Origin: Bacteriovorax sp. MedPE-SWde
GTDB taxonomy: Bacteria > Bdellovibrionota > Bacteriovoracia > Bacteriovoracales > Bacteriovoracaceae
DNA: 64,000 nucleotides
Direction: 5' to 3'
NCBI GenBank assembly: GCA_001874305.1
Contig: MPCU01000007.1
Coordinates: 124,001-188,000 of the forward strand
A model generated the notes under the pieces. It ran no database searches. It was not told the DNA's origin and saw only the letters and a list, made by a program, of their open reading frames with translations. This document shows, one piece after another, positions 1-8,181 of the stretch. Positions within the stretch are counted from its first letter, which is position 1; each line of letters begins with the position of its first letter. Position numbers and translations under genes: made by a program.

Positions 1-45
1 ATTAGCTCCCACATGCCACAAACCAATACATGATATAAGAAATTT

Positions 46-1425
46 ATGAAAAATCTTCTTATTGCCCTAGCGCTAATCACCCCTCTAGCAAGTGTTGCAG
101 AGATACTTTCAGGTACTCACCTTAACGCTATACCAAGCTCTCTAAAGACAACAACGTGCTTTAATAAATCATTAATTAAAGAAAGCTTAACTTGTCCAAA
201 GGGAGAAGAGATAAAGGCGCTAGATAACAGGTTTCAAACAGCAGGGATTTTCTTATCTTTTATTCAAGGTGAGAACGAGCAATACCTAACAGAGATGCTA
301 AAGACCTTAAATGGTATTTCATACCGTGGGATTGTAAATATCCTATTTCAAAAAGGTAGCGAGAAAAAATATATAGATTTCATAATAAAGAAAAAAGGTA
401 AGCTAAATATAAATACTCACTCTTATGAGGATACGCCCAAAGTAAGTGTCTTTAAATGGCTGCAGGATGGTTTACAATTTGCTTACAAGGACAATAAACC
501 AGTAGTTATTGCGCTTAATAGTGTCCACGAGTTTTCTCGCGCTTATGATATAGCAGCAGAAGATGAAGAGCTTTTTAAATTCATACTTAATGATGTTCAC
601 AGTCGTTTCTCTGGTCAAATAGCAAGTTCATGTGGACTTGAACTAATCTATAAAGAAGATACACTTCAGGCCGAATCAAGAGATTGGTCTTCAGGAGGAA
701 ACTTCACTCCCCTTCCCGGAAACCACTGGACGACAGCAGCGAATGATTATGACTTTGATGAGTATCCTGGAAGACAAGAGACTCTTTATCCAGATGTAGC
801 GATGGGAGATTTTCCTTACTCTGCAATATTCTTTGAACCAGCACAAATCGCTTTTGTAGATACTGTGGGCGGAGCAAGAAACTCAATTGATATTCCAACC
901 GCCTATTTTGGAATTGGACATATCGACGAATCAATTTCAATCATTCCAACAGTAGCGACAAATAATGATGAGTGTGACTTTGGAATTCTCTATGCTGATC
1001 CAATTGCAGCAGCAAAGATCACGGGTGAAAGTTCACGCTATAGTGAAAATGATGACGATTATTACCTCGAAAGCTTTATTGAACGCTCAGAGTTTCTCAC
1101 GTCCTCTGTAATAGATCTAAAAGATACACTTGAGTCTAGATTAGGATGTAAAATTAAGGCCATTGCTGCGCCCGTAGCGACTAACATAGAACTAACTGAT
1201 TACTTAGATGGAAATCAACTCAATGGTCTTGTTATTCAGGATGGTATTAAGACAAGTTTCTTAACTTCGAAAGTAAAAAATAAGAAGTTAGATGAGTCTT
1301 TTGATAAGTCTCTTAAATCTCTCAATAGAGATTTAGGTATTCATACTATTGATGCATCTTACTATAATTCAGGAACTGGTGGGGTTCATTGCGCTACTGC
1401 TAGTATTAGAGTTTGTAAGAATTGA
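46..1425 (+). CDS. secreted protein-arginine deiminase-like (pentein) enzyme
   Basis: Predicted to convert peptidyl-arginine to citrulline outside the cytoplasm. Residues 1-18 form a signal peptide. The four catalytic landmarks of vertebrate-type PADs are visible in order: WLQDGLQFAY at 138-147 (Asp141, matching the WxQDExEFGY aspartate), GGNF at 217-220, GHIDE at 291-295 (His292 and Asp294) and GGVHCATA near the C-terminus with Cys449. At 459 residues it is shorter than the ~660-residue animal enzymes, as expected if it has mainly the catalytic propeller. Known family: PF03068. Inference: it could citrullinate surface or prey proteins. The left edge of the window hides its neighbour. No strong ribosome site precedes the ATG. 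The family call is fairly firm; the substrate is unknown. Confidence 0.8.
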   Translation: MKNLLIALALITPLASVAEILSGTHLNAIPSSLKTTTCFNKSLIKESLTCPKGEEIKALDNRFQTAGIFLSFIQGENEQYLTEMLKTLNGISYRGIVNILFQKGSEKKYIDFIIKKKGKLNINTHSYEDTPKVSVFKWLQDGLQFAYKDNKPVVIALNSVHEFSRAYDIAAEDEELFKFILNDVHSRFSGQIASSCGLELIYKEDTLQAESRDWSSGGNFTPLPGNHWTTAANDYDFDEYPGRQETLYPDVAMGDFPYSAIFFEPAQIAFVDTVGGARNSIDIPTAYFGIGHIDESISIIPTVATNNDECDFGILYADPIAAAKITGESSRYSENDDDYYLESFIERSEFLTSSVIDLKDTLESRLGCKIKAIAAPVATNIELTDYLDGNQLNGLVIQDGIKTSFLTSKVKNKKLDESFDKSLKSLNRDLGIHTIDASYYNSGTGGVHCATASIRVCKN

Positions 1426-1562
1426 ACTAACTAATTCACATAGAACAGTCACTGGTAATACTCTTAATAGAATAAGTTTTGTATGCACAGATATAAACAT
1501 TACCCGCCCCCTGCACTCAACTATCTAAACTCTTGCACTCATAGCCCTTCGTCATCAAATAT

Positions 1563-1585
1563 AGTATAATTTTAATAATTATACT
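1563..1585 (+). promoter_or_regulatory. perfect 9-bp inverted repeat before the HD-domain gene
   Basis: AGTATAATT, a 5-base loop and AATTATACT form a perfect dyad that ends five bases before the GGGAG ribosome site of the next gene. It overlaps TATAAT-like sequence, so it may be an operator over the -10 region or an mRNA hairpin hiding the ribosome site. No regulator is identified. Confidence 0.4.
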
Positions 1586-1603
1586 TTATGGGAGTTGACA
1601 GAG

Positions 1604-3382
1604 ATGCTTGATCAAGAGCTAGTAGACGACTTTAATCAACAAATAGAAGAGCAGTCTGAAATTGTTAAAAAAGCGCTAGAAACACTAAACGGAGACCTTT
1701 CAAATAGTGAGGCCTTTGTAGAATGTGGACAAGTAGTGGATCGTATTTACGGTGCAATCTCTATGTTTGGCTTTCCCGAACTTTCCGAGTATTTATTAAA
1801 ATTAAAAGAGATGAGCTATAAATGCTCAAACTCTGATCCTGAACACGAAGTACTAAGAACAAAGTGCATGAACCTTATTGAAGTCTATCACACAAGCAGT
1901 GCACTCTTTATAAGCGTTCTCTCAAGCGCCAAAAATGCAGCTCAGATAAACCAAAGTATTGCTCTTGAAACTAAGAAAGTAGATAAGATTCTCATGTCTT
2001 ATCTTCATGGGATTTCTGGAGGAAGTACTGGCTACGATGATACGAGAACTTATATTTATGTATATGATAAATTAGGAATAATTCAAGATCATTACAAAAG
2101 AATGAATAAAGAGCTTTATCCTGCACCAAAGTTTTTTAATGCCTACGCTGGCCTTAAGAAAGCAATTAAAGAAAATCATGAAGAGATCTCAGGAATTATA
2201 TTAGATGTTGAGAGTGACTCTTGGGAACTTGTCCTAAAAGAAATTCGAGAACAGAATCCTATTATTAGTATTTTTGTTACTGCAAAGAATAAACGACTCA
2301 TGAGCTCTATTGATTCGACGAAGCTTAAAGTACAAGGAGTTTTTCTAAACCATATCAAGTATACGAAATTTATTACAGAGTTTGAAAAAATAGAGCAAAG
2401 AGCAAAGACGGCCGAAGCAGAAGCAAATGAAACAACACAAGAGAATACGGCCGATAAGAAATATACAAAAGTTTCAATTGATGTCTTCAAGAGAGGCCTG
2501 CCAAGTCCATTTGATGTCTATCTCAAAATAAACGATGAAAAATACCTGAAGGTAATTAAGAAGGGAGAAGGAGTTGATCCCGAACAAGTAGAAAAGCATA
2601 GTCAAAAAAATATTGAGCAATACTATATTGACCAAACTGACTTTGATGAGTACCACTCCTCTTTAGATGATGAAATAAAGAAAATCCTAGATGACCCGAA
2701 TCTCAATATACGACAAAAGCAAAGAGTTGCTCTGGACTATGCCGACAACGTTACTTATTTACTGGAAACAAAAGGTGTAGACGAAAAGTCTCTCGTTTCA
2801 GCAAAACAATTTGTCGAGATGTCTGAAAAAATAGTTTCAGAAGTTGCACAAAGTAATGACCTAGTTAAAGATTTTTTAAGTGATCTCAGAAATATGGAAA
2901 GAGGCTCGATTCTTGCTATGCTAAGCGGTCTCTTCCTTAACAAAATGAAAGCAAGTCAAGATATTCATCAAGATGTTGCACTAATTTGCTTTCTACACGA
3001 TATTGCCTTAGCAGGGTCTCCAGCTCATGTAAAAGAAGGAAATCTTGAACTAATGAGCGAAGAGGAAAAAGAAGTTTTTATGAGGCACCCCAAAAAGGGC
3101 GCTCAAACTCTTGCAGAAGTCGGCCTAAAGCCTGCTCTACTAGAAGCAGTAATTCAACATCATGTTCGAATAGACAATAGTGGATTCCCTCAATTGCCAA
3201 AAGGTCAAAAGATTAACTCCATTGCTGAACTTATTGGGCTATGTGATGACTTTTCTAAAGTTCTAGAAGAATGTGATGAAACGGGTGAAGATCCTGTCGT
3301 TAAATTTAAGACACAAATGAATGGTCGATTTTCTAAGAAGTTAGTGGATGTATTCTCTCTTACATTTGCTTCTCCAAAATAA
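1604..3382 (+). CDS. degenerate receiver plus HD-GYP-like domain protein
   Basis: Cytosolic multidomain signalling protein. The N-terminal ~130 residues are helical and HPt-like. Residues ~145-265 look like a receiver fold without the usual acidic pocket. A ~70-residue segment (FDVYLKINDEKYLKVI) also occurs in the HD-GYP response regulator encoded at 31432-32793. The C-terminal third is an HD domain (FLHDIALAG, then a conserved HP and HH). The signature HHExxDGxGYP is altered to HHVRIDNSGFP, so cyclic-di-GMP hydrolysis may be weak or absent. An in-frame TTG lies 9 bases upstream, but ATG 1604 is chosen because GGGAG sits 9 bases before it. The 3' end overlaps the convergent bioY gene by 42 bp. 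Confidence 0.72.
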   Translation: MLDQELVDDFNQQIEEQSEIVKKALETLNGDLSNSEAFVECGQVVDRIYGAISMFGFPELSEYLLKLKEMSYKCSNSDPEHEVLRTKCMNLIEVYHTSSALFISVLSSAKNAAQINQSIALETKKVDKILMSYLHGISGGSTGYDDTRTYIYVYDKLGIIQDHYKRMNKELYPAPKFFNAYAGLKKAIKENHEEISGIILDVESDSWELVLKEIREQNPIISIFVTAKNKRLMSSIDSTKLKVQGVFLNHIKYTKFITEFEKIEQRAKTAEAEANETTQENTADKKYTKVSIDVFKRGLPSPFDVYLKINDEKYLKVIKKGEGVDPEQVEKHSQKNIEQYYIDQTDFDEYHSSLDDEIKKILDDPNLNIRQKQRVALDYADNVTYLLETKGVDEKSLVSAKQFVEMSEKIVSEVAQSNDLVKDFLSDLRNMERGSILAMLSGLFLNKMKASQDIHQDVALICFLHDIALAGSPAHVKEGNLELMSEEEKEVFMRHPKKGAQTLAEVGLKPALLEAVIQHHVRIDNSGFPQLPKGQKINSIAELIGLCDDFSKVLEECDETGEDPVVKFKTQMNGRFSKKLVDVFSLTFASPK

Positions 3383-3946
3383 AATATTTACTCCAGAAGC
3401 TGCTATCGTCTTAATCACCATACCTGGAAGAAACGGAAATAGTCCAAGTTGTAAAACATTGCTAAATCCAACGTAGAAGCCAAGCCAGATCAAACCAAAT
3501 ATAAATATAAGTGAATGACCAATTGCAAAAGTAATAAAAGCACTCTTTAGGTTACGGTCGGCCTTCATCTCAGCTAAAAGGCCCATTATAGAAGCTGCAA
3601 CAACAAAGCCTATGAGATAGCCTCCCGTAGGTCCCAAGATCTTAGCAATACCAAAACTGGCCCCTGAAAATACCGGCATCCCCAGCAGTCCAATAGCTAA
3701 ATATGAGACTGTTGTTATCGCCGCTCTTTTAGCACCATATAGGCTACCTATTATGAGAACTGCGAAGCTCTGTCCGGTTATTGGAACAGGGCTAAATGGT
3801 AAAGGGATCGAGACTTGTGCCATAAGAGATAATAGAGTTACACCAATTACTATCAGGGTCATATTGAGCAAGTGAGTATCTCTTAAATAAGTACGAAACC
3901 TAACATCAATATAATTATTACTTCCAAGATAAATTGAACTAAACAT
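3341..3946 (-). CDS. bioY: BioY, substrate-binding subunit of biotin ECF transporter
   Basis: Integral membrane S-component that captures biotin and normally works with EcfT and two ATPases, which are not in this window. About 200 residues with six hydrophobic helices. The family's hallmarks are clear: a PLPFSPVPITGQSFAVL loop near residue 50, GxxYGxKR, and a glycine-rich GPTGGYLIGF segment. The start has GGGAG seven bases upstream. The N-terminal ~28 residues are longer than in many BioY proteins. The gene ends inside the 3' end of the HD-domain gene. A MarR-type regulator is divergently transcribed and may control it; I see no canonical BirA site between them. Confidence 0.9.
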   Translation of the reverse strand: MFSSIYLGSNNYIDVRFRTYLRDTHLLNMTLIVIGVTLLSLMAQVSIPLPFSPVPITGQSFAVLIIGSLYGAKRAAITTVSYLAIGLLGMPVFSGASFGIAKILGPTGGYLIGFVVAASIMGLLAEMKADRNLKSAFITFAIGHSLIFIFGLIWLGFYVGFSNVLQLGLFPFLPGMVIKTIAASGVNILFWRSKCKREYIH

Positions 3947-4036
3947 ATAAACTCTCCCGTTAAAAACACTTGTTCTACGGTGCTAACAATAGTAGAAAAA
4001 TATGGGCTAATCTATTGTAAAATAGGTAGTTTCAAC

Positions 4037-4049
4037 CTAAACAGTTTAG
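4037..4049 (+). promoter_or_regulatory. candidate MarR operator (CTAAAC-A-GTTTAG)
   Basis: A perfect 6-bp dyad with one central base lies just upstream of the MarR-family start codon, in the bioY-marR intergenic space. Half of it (CTAAAC) recurs at 4052-4057, and another dyad (CTATT/AATAG) lies about 20 bp upstream. Position and symmetry suit an autoregulated MarR site. Confidence 0.4.
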
Positions 4050-4060
4050 AGCTAAACAAT

Positions 4061-4486
4061 ATGAAAATAGAAAATTATTTTAATAATAGTCCTGTTTTTT
4101 CCCTTATAGATCTAGGGAGAATGACTCAAAACTATATTAATAGTGACCTTAAAACCTTGGGACTCTCCTATTCCCAGGCGCTCATACTTGTCTCACTCTT
4201 TGTTGAAAATAGAGACAATATAATAGTGAAAGAATTAGTCGAAGTGTTTCCATTCACTAAAGGGGCGATTAGCCAAAATCTCTCAATTCTAGAAGAGAAA
4301 AAATATATAAAGCGACATAGCTCAAACGATAGGCGCAACACACTTTTAAAAGTAACAAGTACAGGAAAGAAGCTGGCCCAAGAAATCATGTCACTCTTAG
4401 AAAGTAGAGAACAAAGTTTTGAAAAGCTACTTGATCAAAACTTAATGAATCATTTAAAGGGTGTTAAAGAAATAATTAAATTTTAA
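4061..4486 (+). CDS. MarR-family transcriptional regulator
   Basis: Cytosolic dimeric winged-helix DNA-binding protein. The core (FPFTKGAISQNLSILEEK, then KRHSSNDRRNTLLKVTSTGKKL) is the recognition helix followed by the wing with the family's DRR motif. The reading frame is open further upstream to 3980, but those extra residues are encoded by the divergent promoter region and do not resemble MarR proteins. ATG 4061 gives a normal ~141-residue protein. It is divergent from bioY and therefore a candidate regulator of biotin uptake. The ligand cannot be told. Confidence 0.8.
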   Translation: MKIENYFNNSPVFSLIDLGRMTQNYINSDLKTLGLSYSQALILVSLFVENRDNIIVKELVEVFPFTKGAISQNLSILEEKKYIKRHSSNDRRNTLLKVTSTGKKLAQEIMSLLESREQSFEKLLDQNLMNHLKGVKEIIKF

Positions 4487-4586
4487 AACCTTTGGACTCG
4501 ATACAAAGAGAAGTGTAGGAAATACAAATAAGAAAAAAAGTTTCATATCTAAGTTCCTACATGTGATATTCTTTAGGTACGATATA

Positions 4587-5690
4587 TTAGTAAGCGTAGG
4601 TAAACTTAAGCGCCAGACCCATTGCAGTCGTTTCAGTTTTATAGAGATTCTCTGAATCTAGATCTGACACCTCTTGCGTCTCACTAGATGAGTAGAATGC
4701 TGAACCACCAAATGATGCTCCCTTACTACTACCAAATGAGAAGTTAATTATATGCTCTAGCCTATCTTGATAACCTGCTAAACCACCATAGATTAGTTTA
4801 TTATAAATTTCTTTTTCAAGGTCTGAAAATCCTTGCATTAAATAAAGTCCTGTATACCCTAGAGCTAAACTACCGAAATGTTTTTCAACAGTAAAACCAA
4901 ATCTTGATGGCGAATAGGTCTTATTCTGTACTGTGACGTCAGCTAATTCTTTTTCGTAGAAAGCCTCAAGATGAAATGTTTTACTACTAATCCCTGTTCC
5001 AAGCCCTACGACATTTTTACTCGTGTCAGTAGTCCCATCTGGTAAATTTGGATCTGCAGGAGTTGTTTTAGACTCTGTTTCATCCATTCGTCTCTCGAAG
5101 TAAGCACCGAGTCCAGACATTCTAAAACCTGCGCGCAATCGCGAAGTTGTTATTGTTGATTCTGTCTTCATGTTAATATTGATTGGACTTCCGCCTCCGC
5201 CAGGAGTTAGAGAAGTTTTAAAAGTATTATCAACTTTTAAAATATTTTGTGCTATTGAAACACCAAAGTGTTCACCAATACCAAAACCTAAACTATAAAG
5301 AGCAGAGTTTGCATCAACATCTGAAGATAATTCAGTCTGTGTAGAGTTTGGTAATTCGGCCTCATAATCCTGAGAACCATTTAGGATATCAACAATTATT
5401 TCAGTAGTAAAAGTACCTCCGCCCTTGCCACCGTAGAATCCATTTATAGTATTAATATTGACTGTTTCTGTAGTATTACTTCCGTCCGTGAAAGTTGATC
5501 CTGTAGATAGGTCTTGCTTCTTTTCCGATTTTACTTTTTGTGCGACAGCAGCGAAAGTTGCAGATTCACGCTTACCAATAACGGCAGGATTTATGGCCCT
5601 CATTTCTGGAAATATTGAAGAGGTAACCATTTGAGAATAAGCACCACTACTATTAAAAATAAGAAAAGAAAAAGCTAAGAACCTAAACAT
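4587..5690 (-). CDS. secreted outer-membrane beta-barrel-like protein
   Basis: Function not recognised. The protein begins with a clear signal peptide (MFRFLAFSFLIFNSSGAYSQ). It continues as alternating hydrophobic/polar strands rich in Gly, Ser and Thr, ending in ALKFTYAY, a typical barrel terminus with a C-terminal aromatic. It mentions INPAVIGKR early, a motif seen in several outer-membrane families. A longer reading frame starts at 5720, but GGGAG eight bases before the ATG at 5690 and the signal peptide favour the shorter start. It is transcribed toward the MarR gene, with no obvious terminator between. Confidence 0.6.
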   Translation of the reverse strand: MFRFLAFSFLIFNSSGAYSQMVTSSIFPEMRAINPAVIGKRESATFAAVAQKVKSEKKQDLSTGSTFTDGSNTTETVNINTINGFYGGKGGGTFTTEIIVDILNGSQDYEAELPNSTQTELSSDVDANSALYSLGFGIGEHFGVSIAQNILKVDNTFKTSLTPGGGGSPININMKTESTITTSRLRAGFRMSGLGAYFERRMDETESKTTPADPNLPDGTTDTSKNVVGLGTGISSKTFHLEAFYEKELADVTVQNKTYSPSRFGFTVEKHFGSLALGYTGLYLMQGFSDLEKEIYNKLIYGGLAGYQDRLEHIINFSFGSSKGASFGGSAFYSSSETQEVSDLDSENLYKTETTAMGLALKFTYAY

Positions 5691-5804
5691 TAAATGTCTC
5701 CCAATAAATAAAACTGTCAATATATTTTAATATATAAATAGCTTGAATGGAATTGGTCCAGATATTCCCTTTTACGATAATATTGATTGAATTAAAATTA
5801 TTTT

Positions 5805-5836
5805 AAGGGGAAGAGGTTGCTTTTTGGATAGTGGAC
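5805..5836 (+). repeat. possible decayed copy (E) of the structured repeat, 3' core only
   Basis: GGGAAGAGGTTGCTTTTTGGATAGTGGA resembles the best-conserved 3' core (GAAGAGATTGCTGTTTTGG then ATGGTGGA) of the repeats at 9.1, 13.6, 15.9 and 18.7 kb. The paired segments of the intact copies are not recognisable here, so it is only a possible relic. Confidence 0.35.
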
Positions 5837-5880
5837 AAGAAGATCAAATATTTATGTTTACGCGCTTACTTTATAAAATA

Positions 5881-6657
5881 CTAATCAAAACAAAAGTTAA
5901 ACATCTCTTGATTTTCGGGCATATTAAGTTGATCTACAATACGTTCTTGAACTTTATTCTTCTTTCCATAGCGAAGACTTCCCGAACTTGTCATAACTCC
6001 ATCATCACCATATGTAAGAACTGACCAATAGTAATGGCGAGTACTGATTCCTTGCTTTAACGGTTGATCCGGAAACAGCCTTCCGATAATTCCAGGATAC
6101 TTTCCTCTATTTCCACTAAGTTGATTATTCATAATTTGAACACCACACTGAAGATTATTTAAAGGATCTAATAGCCAAGGTTGGGATTGTGAATTGTGAC
6201 AGCCATTACCATGCCAACTGTCCTTAGACGATAATTGAAGAAGTCCCAATGGTAGTTCATTTTTTGCGGCCCTCGCTCTGTCTGCTGCATTTCGAGGAAC
6301 CATTTGAATATTTCTATAACCAGATTCAAATTTTGCCATTGAAGCAAAGACAACCACCCAGAATTGTTTCTTCTGAGTGTCATTTGCTTTATTAAATCCT
6401 AAGCAATCAACTGCCCTTAGGTCTTTATCTGCAATTGTTATATTTAGAAGATTCGAACCATAGCGCTCAATAGACTTTTCTAAGTGCTGAGACCACTCAT
6501 TTTCCCAAACAATATCTCCAGCATCATATATTTCTGGCTGACCTTGAATAGTTAAACTCGCCTTTAAGTTCGAAAATCCATTTGCATCATCACCAGATCC
6601 ACATGACACTAATGTCATTGAAAATAGAGAAATAATAATGAGCTTTAAGCCTTTCAT
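5881..6657 (-). CDS. lipoprotein with lysozyme-like (transglycosylase) fold
   Basis: Predicted peptidoglycan-cleaving or binding lipoprotein. The signal peptide ends in a lipobox (LVSC, Cys19). The central region has the lytic-transglycosylase pattern: MAKFESGYRN with the likely catalytic Glu111, then PLGLLQLSS, then a helix containing CGVQIMNNQLS, corresponding to the ES, GLMQ and N-A-G helices of SLT domains. Several cysteines suggest periplasmic disulfides. Total 258 residues. It stands alone on this strand, with a strong small hairpin upstream. Activity on peptidoglycan is inferred from the motifs. Confidence 0.65.
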   Translation of the reverse strand: MKGLKLIIISLFSMTLVSCGSGDDANGFSNLKASLTIQGQPEIYDAGDIVWENEWSQHLEKSIERYGSNLLNITIADKDLRAVDCLGFNKANDTQKKQFWVVVFASMAKFESGYRNIQMVPRNAADRARAAKNELPLGLLQLSSKDSWHGNGCHNSQSQPWLLDPLNNLQCGVQIMNNQLSGNRGKYPGIIGRLFPDQPLKQGISTRHYYWSVLTYGDDGVMTSSGSLRYGKKNKVQERIVDQLNMPENQEMFNFCFD

Positions 6658-6697
6658 CCTGGTCCTTATAGAAACGATTTTTCTTCTTTATATCATT

Positions 6698-6717
6698 AAC
6701 TCTGTAGAGACAGAGTT
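6698..6717. promoter_or_regulatory. 8-bp inverted repeat upstream of the lysozyme-like lipoprotein
   Basis: AACTCTGT-AGAG-ACAGAGTT is a perfect hairpin or operator 40 bp before the lipoprotein start. No T-run follows on either strand, so it is not a standard terminator. Confidence 0.35.
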
Positions 6718-6724
6718 ACTCTAT

Positions 6725-6743
6725 AAAAAAGACAGGGCCTGTC
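6725..6743 (-). terminator. Rho-independent terminator after yqhD
   Basis: Read on the minus strand, GACAGG-C-CCTGTC is followed by six T. It lies ~105 bp beyond the yqhD stop and would end that transcript. Confidence 0.65.
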
Positions 6744-6826
6744 AAAAACGTAAGCACTTGAAGAGTGCATAATTCTGAGTATTTAAACTATGTCCTATCA
6801 ATAACTTACGTTCTTGCTGCCCTATT
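6744..6826 (-). ncRNA. structured 3' UTR or small RNA candidate downstream of yqhD
   Basis: Between the yqhD stop and its terminator lies a nested fold. AACGTAAG (6747-6754) is exactly complementary to CTTACGTT (6805-6812), with an inner GCACT/AGTGC hairpin at 6754-6768. GCCCT just outside (6819-6823) could also pair with AGGGC in the terminator. This could be a structured 3' UTR, a processed sRNA or a small inserted palindromic element. No homologue is recognised. Confidence 0.3.
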
Positions 6827-6847
6827 GAACCAATGAAGACATTAAAA

Positions 6848-8005
6848 TTACTTAGCACTAATCAGTATTTTTTTAACTATATCAAGCCCTAGGTCCTGAG
6901 TTTCAGATAAAGCTGTAAGGCCCATTTTCTCCATATTCCCTACAATTTGATCAATTCCTTTATCATCAATTCCATAGTGAGTAAGGTTTGTAACGATATC
7001 TAAAGAATTGAAAAACTCCTCTGTCTTGTCGATTGCTTTATCAATTTTCTCATCAACAGTTCCCTCTTTAAGATTCCACACTCGTTCGGCATATTGTAGT
7101 AGCTTCTCACGCTTCTTATCTTTTCTCTCTCTTAATAAATAAGGCAAAATAATAGCGAGTGTTCTTCCATGGGCGATCCCATAAGAGGCAGTCATTTCAT
7201 GACCTATCATATGAGTTGCCCAATCATGCGCAACACCAACACCGATGAATCCATTTAAGGCGGTAGTTGCAGACCACATAAAATTCTTTCTTGCTTCGAT
7301 ATCTTCATTATCGTTATAAGTCACAGGTCCTACTTCTAACAATGTTTGTAAGATACCTTCAGACATTCTATCTTGTACTTTAGCGTTTATTGGTAGAGTA
7401 ATATACTGTTCAACAACATGGACAAAAGCATCGGCAACGCCATTAGCAACCTGCTCTTTAGGAAGTGTCTTTGTAAAATCAGGATCTAAGAATGAAAACT
7501 TAGGAAATGTTAAAGCTGACATTACCGGGTACTTTTGTTCATTAAAAGTTATAACTGCTCCCATATTTGATTCTGAACCAGTGGCCGGAAGTGTAACGAC
7601 ACAACCAAGATCTGTTGCCTTTGTAGCTGGGACACCACCAAATCCGTGCATAAGAATATCCTGTGCGTCTTTCTCGTAGTGCATAGCAAGTGCGATGAAT
7701 TTAGTTCCATCCATCACTGATCCACCACCAACGGCCAAAAGGAAATCAACTTTTTCAGACTTGGCCAAGTCAGTTGCCTTTACTAGAGTTTCAAACTGAG
7801 GGTTAGCTTCAACTCCACCAAACTCAACGACCTCTCTCTTTCCAAGCCCTTCAACAACCTTAGCGATTGTTCCAAACCTCTTTGCGCTTCCACCACCATA
7901 GACAATCATGACTTTTGCATCTTGAGGTATTAACTGGTCTAGTTCATTGAGTCTATTTTGCCCAAAGACAATCTGTGTTGGGTTATAAAAATTAAAATCT
8001 AACAT
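6848..8005 (-). CDS. yqhD: YqhD-type NADPH-dependent alcohol/aldehyde dehydrogenase
   Basis: Cytosolic iron-type alcohol dehydrogenase (group III) that reduces short-chain and reactive aldehydes with NADPH. Its 385 residues match E. coli YqhD (387) along the whole length. The cofactor segments are YGGGSAKRFG and VGGGSVMDG. The metal ligands Asp192, His196, His265 and His279 sit in ADAFVH and HDWATHMIGHEMTASYGIAHG with the family's 14-residue spacing. A GGAG-type ribosome site precedes the ATG. It is divergent from an AraC-family gene of the YqhC type, the same arrangement as in enterobacteria, so aldehyde-induced control is likely. Confidence 0.93.
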   Translation of the reverse strand: MLDFNFYNPTQIVFGQNRLNELDQLIPQDAKVMIVYGGGSAKRFGTIAKVVEGLGKREVVEFGGVEANPQFETLVKATDLAKSEKVDFLLAVGGGSVMDGTKFIALAMHYEKDAQDILMHGFGGVPATKATDLGCVVTLPATGSESNMGAVITFNEQKYPVMSALTFPKFSFLDPDFTKTLPKEQVANGVADAFVHVVEQYITLPINAKVQDRMSEGILQTLLEVGPVTYNDNEDIEARKNFMWSATTALNGFIGVGVAHDWATHMIGHEMTASYGIAHGRTLAIILPYLLRERKDKKREKLLQYAERVWNLKEGTVDEKIDKAIDKTEEFFNSLDIVTNLTHYGIDDKGIDQIVGNMEKMGLTALSETQDLGLDIVKKILISAK

Positions 8006-8090
8006 GATATTTCTCCTTTAGAATTTGCCCAAATTTATAAATAGACTTTAATGGAAATTTGGATTTTTCAAAATACATAGACCTACTTAC

Positions 8091-8131
8091 ATTATGCCTA
8101 AAACTACAAATCTTAGAGAACTAGGCATAAT
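8091..8131. promoter_or_regulatory. 10-bp inverted repeat in the yqhD-yqhC intergenic region
   Basis: ATTATGCCTA (8091-8100) and its exact complement TAGGCATAAT (8122-8131) are 31 bp apart start to start, about three helical turns. This suits a dimeric AraC-family activator and is the best candidate YqhC site. Confidence 0.45.
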
Positions 8132-8181
8132 CAGTAATTTAATATGCTATAGTAAACAAAGAGAAGAGATAAGGGATAAAT

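Noticed and set aside
704-940. Minus-strand ORF inside the PAD-like gene
   Set aside because: Antisense shadow; the plus-strand frame carries all catalytic motifs.
5824-6024. 66-codon plus-strand ORF
   Set aside because: It lies antisense to the well-supported lysozyme-like lipoprotein gene and its product is low-complexity hydrophobic; a shadow frame.
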